Shown: positions 6,202 to 9,608 of the stretch, in pieces
Layout of the letters: each line of letters opens with the position of its first letter
Position numbering within the stretch: position 1 is the first letter of the stretch
Origin: an uncultured Eubacteriales bacterium
GTDB lineage: Bacteria > Bacillota > Clostridia > Christensenellales > Borkfalkiaceae
Length of the DNA: 9,608 nucleotides
Assembly: GCA_900545325.1 (NCBI GenBank)
Contig: UQZE01000078.1
Span: 1-9,608, forward strand
Direction of reading: 5' to 3'
Position numbers and translations under genes: made by a program
The notes under the pieces: generated by a model
What the model saw: only the letters and a program-made list of their open reading frames with translations
Told to the model about the DNA's origin: nothing
The model's database searches: none

Positions 6202-6208
6202 CATAATA
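6202..6208 (+). promoter_or_regulatory. Possible sporulation-sigma -10 box for spmA
   Basis: CATAATA lies 7 bases before the spmA ATG. It matches the CAT-A-rich -10 type used by the sporulation sigma factors (sigma-E, sigma-G) better than a sigma-A box, and no TTGACA-like -35 lies at the right distance. An ACATA at 6181-6185 could serve as a sporulation -35. Initiation from here would fall at or just before the ATG, giving a leaderless message. This is inference from spacing and motif only. Confidence 0.35.
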
Positions 6209-6215
6209 TTTAAGC

Positions 6216-6773
6216 ATGAACGTTATTTTTGCCGTTTGTTTTTCCGTATGCACGGCCCTGCTGTTATTCATAGACCCCGACGGAGCCCTTTCCTCCATGC
6301 TCGCAGGCGGGGAAAAGGCGCTCGCCCTCACGCTCAAAATGACGGTCATCTACGCCGTATGGCTGGGAATATTCGAACTTGCCGAACGCAGCCGCCTGAC
6401 CGAAAAATTCGCGCGGGCGCTGCGCCCCGTGAACAGACTTCTGTTCGGCGAACTGCCGGGAAAGGCCAACGAATACGTATCCATGAATATTTCCGCCAAC
6501 ATGCTGGGCATGAGCGGGGCGACCACCCCTATGGGCATCAAATCCATACAGGAACTCGAAAAGCACGAAAACACGCAGTACCAGATCGCCATGTTCTTCG
6601 TAATCAACGCCACGAGCATACAGATTCTGCCGACCTCGGTGCTGGCGCTGCGGACCTCGCTCGGTTCCCTGTCGCCCAGCGACATCATTCTGCCGACCAT
6701 ACTGGCAACGGCGATATCCTCCGTCGTCGGCATACTCCTCGTAAAGATATTTTTAAGGAAAAAGCGCAGATGA
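6216..6773 (+). CDS. spmA: Spore maturation protein A
   Basis: A 185-residue membrane protein of the nucleoside-recognition (Gate) family. With SpmB it is needed for dehydration of the spore core and normal heat resistance in Bacillus and Clostridium. Hydrophobic segments lie at about 2-19, 35-54, 122-145 and 156-180, followed by a positively charged tail (RKKRR). Conserved signatures are MNISANMLGMSGATTPMGIK (90-109) and INATSIQILPTSV (130-142). The family's N-terminus and length agree with the ATG at 6216, yet no Shine-Dalgarno precedes it (bases before are TTTAAGC), unlike every neighbour. It diverges from metG and overlaps spmB by four bases. In B. subtilis the equivalent genes are in a sigma-E-controlled operon with dacB; dacB is not adjacent here. 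Confidence 0.93.
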   Translation: MNVIFAVCFSVCTALLLFIDPDGALSSMLAGGEKALALTLKMTVIYAVWLGIFELAERSRLTEKFARALRPVNRLLFGELPGKANEYVSMNISANMLGMSGATTPMGIKSIQELEKHENTQYQIAMFFVINATSIQILPTSVLALRTSLGSLSPSDIILPTILATAISSVVGILLVKIFLRKKRR

Positions 6774-7273
6774 AGTACATAATTCCCGTCATGTTCCTGC
6801 TCATCCTCGGCTACGCGCTCTATAAAAAAGTGCGGCCTTACGACGCGTTCGTTTCGGGCGCGGGACAAGCGATTCCGTTTGCGGTCAAGCTCTTTCCCTA
6901 CCTCGCGGCGATCTTCGTTCTCACCGAGCTGTTCGAAGCGAGCGGCGCTTCGGACGCGGTGTCGAAATTCCTCGCGCCCGCCTTCCGCCTTCTGGGCATT
7001 CCCGAAGAACTTTCCAAGCTCGTGCTCATCAAGCCCTTTTCGGGCAACGGCGCGCTCGCCCTGCTGACCGAGATCTACGAAACTTACGGGGTGGACAGCT
7101 ATATCGCCCGCTGCGCCTCTGTCATTTACGGCAGCAGCGAAACGGTTTTTTACGTGGCGGCGGTCTACTTTGCGGGCGCAAAGACCAAAAATCTGACCGC
7201 GCCAATCGTCATCAGCCTTGCGGCCTCGCTCTTCGCCTGCGTATTCGCCTGCTTTATCTGCCGCGTGATGTAA
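6770..7273 (+). CDS. spmB: Spore maturation protein B
   Basis: A 167-residue membrane protein, partner of SpmA in spore-core dehydration, also in the nucleoside-recognition (Gate) family. Hydrophobic segments lie at about 3-18, 33-54, 116-136 and 144-164. The family signature is KPFSGNGALALL (88-99) followed by SVIYGSSETVFYVAAVYF (117-134). The ATG overlaps the spmA stop (ATGA), and AAGGA lies 10 bases upstream, so the pair is translationally coupled. A bidirectional terminator follows four bases after the stop. Confidence 0.95.
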   Translation: MKYIIPVMFLLILGYALYKKVRPYDAFVSGAGQAIPFAVKLFPYLAAIFVLTELFEASGASDAVSKFLAPAFRLLGIPEELSKLVLIKPFSGNGALALLTEIYETYGVDSYIARCASVIYGSSETVFYVAAVYFAGAKTKNLTAPIVISLAASLFACVFACFICRVM

Positions 7274-7277
7274 CAAA

Positions 7278-7303
7278 AAAAGACAGGCGTCGGCCTGTCT
7301 TTT
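7278..7303. terminator. Bidirectional intrinsic terminator between spmB and gap
   Basis: An 11-bp perfect stem, AAAAGACAGGC/GCCTGTCTTTT, closes a GTCG loop. On the plus strand it runs into TTTTCTTTTAT; on the minus strand its own stem base plus flank gives seven Ts. It lies between two convergent genes and should end both the spmAB and gap transcripts. Confidence 0.88.
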
Positions 7304-7321
7304 CTTTTATAGTCGTTTCGA

Positions 7322-8383
7322 TTAGATTTCCGAGAAGTACTTGATCGTTCTCACCATCTGGCTGGTGTAGGAATTTTCGTTGTCGTACCAGGAAACGACC
7401 TGCACCTGATAGGTGTCGTCGTCGATCTTGGAAACCATGGTCTGCGTAGCGTCGAACAGCGAGCCGTAGGTCATGCCGATAACGTCGGAGGAAACGATCT
7501 CGTCGGTGTTGTAGCCGAAAGATTCGGTCGCCTGCGCTTTCATGGCGGCGTTGATGCCTTCCTTCGTAACGTCCTTGCCCTTCACGACGGCGATGAGGAT
7601 GGTCGTGGAGCCCGTAGCGGTGGGAACGCGCTGCGCGGCGCCGATCAGTTTGCCGTTGAGTTCGGGAATGACGAGGCCGATCGCCTTAGCTGCGCCCGTG
7701 CTGTTGGGAACGATGTTCTGCGCGCCCGCTCTCGATCTTCTCAGATCGCCCTTTCTCTGCGGACCGTCGAGGATCATCTGGTCGCCCGTATAAGCGTGAA
7801 CGGTGGTCATGATGCCGCTGACGATGGGCGCGTAGTCGTTGAGCGCTTTCGCCATGGGAGCGAGGCAGTTCGTCGTGCAGGACGCGGCCGAAATGATGGT
7901 GTCTTCCTTGGTCAGCGTCTTGTGGTTGACGTTATAAACGATGGTCGGCAGATCGTTGCCCGCGGGAGCGGAGATAACGACCTTTTTCGCGCCGGCGTTG
8001 ATGTGAGCCTGCGCCTTGGCCTTGCTGGTGTAGAAGCCCGTGCATTCGAGTACGACGTCCACGTCGAGGTCGCCCCAGGGGAGTTCCGCGGCGTTCGCTT
8101 TCGCGTAAATGGTGATTTCCTTGCCGTCCACGATGATGGAACCCGGCGTTACCACGGTCTTTCCGTCTTCCGCCAGAACGGCGTCTTTATAATCAACGGT
8201 GTGGCCCTTCGCGACGTAGTTACCCTGCATCGTGTCGTATTTAAGAAGATGCGCGAGCATCTTGGGGCTGGTCAAGTCGTTGATGGCGACCACTTCGTAG
8301 CCTTTGGCGCCGAACATCTGTCTGAACGCCAGACGGCCGATTCTGCCGAAACCGTTGATAGCAACCTTTGTTACCTTTGACAT
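7322..8383 (-). CDS. gap: Type I glyceraldehyde-3-phosphate dehydrogenase
   Basis: Glycolytic enzyme that oxidises glyceraldehyde-3-phosphate with NAD and phosphate to 1,3-bisphosphoglycerate. The 353 residues are somewhat more than the usual 330-340. Visible features: Rossmann motif INGFGRIG (9-16); D36 after the second strand, indicating NAD preference; SAASCTTN with catalytic C169; H196 in TTVHAYTGDQ as the base; and the phosphate-site segment RKGDLRRSRAG. GGAGGA (8391-8396) precedes the ATG by 7 bases. It has its own near-consensus promoter and a terminator after it, so it is a single-gene unit; no pgk or tpi follows, unlike many gap operons. Its AT-rich leader and strong promoter fit a highly expressed gene. 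Confidence 0.98.
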   Translation of the reverse strand: MSKVTKVAINGFGRIGRLAFRQMFGAKGYEVVAINDLTSPKMLAHLLKYDTMQGNYVAKGHTVDYKDAVLAEDGKTVVTPGSIIVDGKEITIYAKANAAELPWGDLDVDVVLECTGFYTSKAKAQAHINAGAKKVVISAPAGNDLPTIVYNVNHKTLTKEDTIISAASCTTNCLAPMAKALNDYAPIVSGIMTTVHAYTGDQMILDGPQRKGDLRRSRAGAQNIVPNSTGAAKAIGLVIPELNGKLIGAAQRVPTATGSTTILIAVVKGKDVTKEGINAAMKAQATESFGYNTDEIVSSDVIGMTYGSLFDATQTMVSKIDDDTYQVQVVSWYDNENSYTSQMVRTIKYFSEI

Positions 8384-8426
8384 TTATGTGTCCTCCAAAA
8401 AAATTTTAAACTTTTTTCTATCCCTT

Positions 8427-8455
8427 AGTATAAAATATTTGTTGTTTTTAGTCAA
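8427..8455 (-). promoter_or_regulatory. Sigma-A promoter of gap
   Basis: Read on the minus strand, TTGACT (8450-8455) and TATACT (8427-8432) are 17 bases apart. Transcription should begin near 8420, leaving a leader of about 37 nt to the ATG. The -35 hexamer is identical to that of the tRNA promoter. No operator-like repeat overlaps it. Confidence 0.87.
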
Positions 8456-8476
8456 ACATTTTCGCTCGGATTTCGC

Positions 8477-8502
8477 GTTTTCGGTAAAAAAATACCGAAA
8501 GC
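8477..8502 (-). terminator. Stem-loop after the aminopeptidase gene, possible terminator
   Basis: An 8-bp TTTCGGTA/TACCGAAA stem, extended by two weaker pairs, has a loop of six As (Ts on the minus strand). It lies about 30 bases after the aminopeptidase stop codon and before the gap promoter. No U-run follows the stem on the minus strand, so a standard terminator is not certain. An alternative smaller GCAGG/CCTGC stem (8501-8521) would be followed by TTTCGGTATTTTTTT and could also act. Confidence 0.4.
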
Positions 8503-8529
8503 AGGCGTTTTTTCCTCCTGCGCGACGCG

Positions 8530-9608
8530 TTACTTCAGGTTTTCGGGATTCAGGCATTTGAGCTCGTCGATCACGAACAACCCGTCCTTGCGGATGAGCA
8601 CGTCGTCGAAATAGATCTCCCCGCCGCCGTATTCGGGCGTCTGGATAAGCACGAGATCCCAATGCACCGCGGATACGTTGCCGTTATATGCGTCGTCATA
8701 ACAGCAGCCGGGCGTGAAGTGAATGGAACCGCTGATCTTTTCGTCGAAAAGAATGTCCCCCATCGGCTTTGTAACGAACGGATTCACGCCGATTGCGAAC
8801 TCGCCCACGTAGCGCGCGCCCGCGTCCGTATCGAATATGGAATTGATCTTCTCGGGAAGATTGCCCGTGGCGGAAACAATCTTGCCGTCCTTAAAGGTGA
8901 GCGAAACGTTTTCGAACTTCGTTCCGTTCTGAATGGAGGGCGCGTTGTAGGTGATTTTGCCGTTCACGCTGTTCTTCACGGGCGCTGTATACACCTCGCC
9001 GTCGGGAATGTTCATATGCCCCGCGCACTTGACCGCGCCGATGCCCTTGATGGAGAACGAAAGGTCGGTGTCCTTCGCAACGAGGCGCACTTTATCGGTC
9101 TTGTCCATAAGCGCTTTGAGCGAATCCATCGCCTTGTCCATTTTGGAATAATCGAGGTTGCACACGTCGAAATAGAACTTTTCAAACGCGTCCGTCGAAG
9201 TGGAACAGAGCTGCGCCATGCCGGGATTGGGATAGCGCAGAATGACCCATTTGGTCTTTTTCACGCGCAGTTCGTGGTGGACGGGGTGGGAATAAAATTC
9301 CGATTCCGCCTGCATTTTGTCGGCGGGCACGTCGGAAAGTTCGAAAGAGTTGTCCCCGCCGCGGATACCGATATAAGCGTCCATTTCCGCCATTCTCGCG
9401 CCGTCGTATTTCGCGCGGAGCTTTGCCAGTTCCTCGCTCTGTCCCATCAGCAGTTCTCGCGTGATGCGGTTGTCGAAGAGTTCCACGAACGGCAGTCCGC
9501 CCGCTTTGTAAACTTCCTTCACGATGGCGTTGACCAGCATGTAGTCTATGCCCTTGGCTTCGATGAGTATTTTTTCGCCCTTTTTGAGCGATACCGAATA
9601 GTTGACGA
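8530..9608 (-). CDS. M29-family metalloaminopeptidase, C-terminal 358 residues
   Basis: The gene enters from the right edge; 358 codons plus stop are visible, and about 50 residues are missing compared with the roughly 410 usual for M29 (AmpS/PepS/aminopeptidase T). These cytosolic enzymes remove N-terminal residues from peptides using two metal ions. Likely ligands are visible in order: Glu in NIPDGEVYTAP, Glu in YVGEFAIG, His in SGSIHF, and His and Asp in AVHWDLV. The opening visible residues VNYSVSLKKGEKILIEA are typical of the family's N-terminal part. The frame is open without a stop to position 9606, so an internal ATG at 9540 is not the start. The protein ends in ECLNPENLK-like sequence (DELKCLNPENLK). 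Substrate range cannot be told. Confidence 0.93.
   Translation of the reverse strand, partial: VNYSVSLKKGEKILIEAKGIDYMLVNAIVKEVYKAGGLPFVELFDNRITRELLMGQSEELAKLRAKYDGARMAEMDAYIGIRGGDNSFELSDVPADKMQAESEFYSHPVHHELRVKKTKWVILRYPNPGMAQLCSTSTDAFEKFYFDVCNLDYSKMDKAMDSLKALMDKTDKVRLVAKDTDLSFSIKGIGAVKCAGHMNIPDGEVYTAPVKNSVNGKITYNAPSIQNGTKFENVSLTFKDGKIVSATGNLPEKINSIFDTDAGARYVGEFAIGVNPFVTKPMGDILFDEKISGSIHFTPGCCYDDAYNGNVSAVHWDLVLIQTPEYGGGEIYFDDVLIRKDGLFVIDELKCLNPENLK

Noticed and set aside
5783..7273. A plus-strand open frame of 496 codons ending in spmB
   Set aside because: Its first part is antisense to metG and its middle is out of frame with spmA. Only the last 167 codons (SpmB) have a recognisable family and a ribosome site, so it is a GC-driven open frame that happens to run into spmB.
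6350..7276. A minus-strand open frame of 308 codons opposite spmAB
   Set aside because: The sequence has no recognisable motif, is antisense to two clear spore genes, and has no ribosome binding site of note.

Overview
The window looks like chromosomal housekeeping DNA from a spore-forming Clostridia-type Firmicute. Three things point that way: a spmA-spmB spore-maturation pair, a metG-tatD-...-rsmA neighbourhood like the Bacillus metS-tatD-rnmV-ksgA region, and an rdgB-phosphodiesterase pair equivalent to B. subtilis ysnA-ysnB. The DNA is moderately GC-rich, with AT-rich intergenic gaps, AGGAGG-type ribosome binding sites and near-consensus sigma-A promoters. All six tRNA genes encode their own CCA ends. 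The exact lineage cannot be named from this sequence.

Layout, left to right (almost all on the minus strand). Positions 1-86 hold the start of a GNAT acetyltransferase. Positions 137-664 hold six tRNA genes, transcribed leftward in the order Gly(TCC)-Arg(TCT)-His(GTG)-Gln(TTG)-Lys(TTT)-Lys(CTT), from a strong promoter at 695-723. Positions 740-2621 hold rsmA-rdgB-phosphodiesterase, an overlapping three-gene unit covering ribosome maturation, nucleotide-pool cleaning and a small metallophosphoesterase. A stem-loop terminator at 2703-2740 separates it from the upstream unit metG-tatD-radical SAM (2744-6082), which has a good promoter and a GC-rich two-hairpin leader. Diverging from metG on the plus strand is spmA-spmB (6216-7273). 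It lacks a Shine-Dalgarno sequence and carries a CATAATA box just before the start codon. A bidirectional terminator (7278-7303) lies between spmB and the convergent, single-gene gap unit (glyceraldehyde-3-phosphate dehydrogenase, 7322-8383), which has its own consensus promoter. The right edge holds most of an M29 metalloaminopeptidase.

How the genes relate: most serve translation and core metabolism (tRNAs, MetG, RsmA, RdgB, Gap, peptidase), and the spm pair serves sporulation. I see no mobile element, CRISPR array, phage gene or defence cassette, and no gene system that is clearly new. The points most worth a second look are the radical SAM gene sitting where RNase M5 (rnmV) is found in Bacillus, the apparently leaderless spmA, the U55-to-C change in tRNA-Gly, the A3-C70 mismatch in tRNA-Arg, and the structured metG leader.
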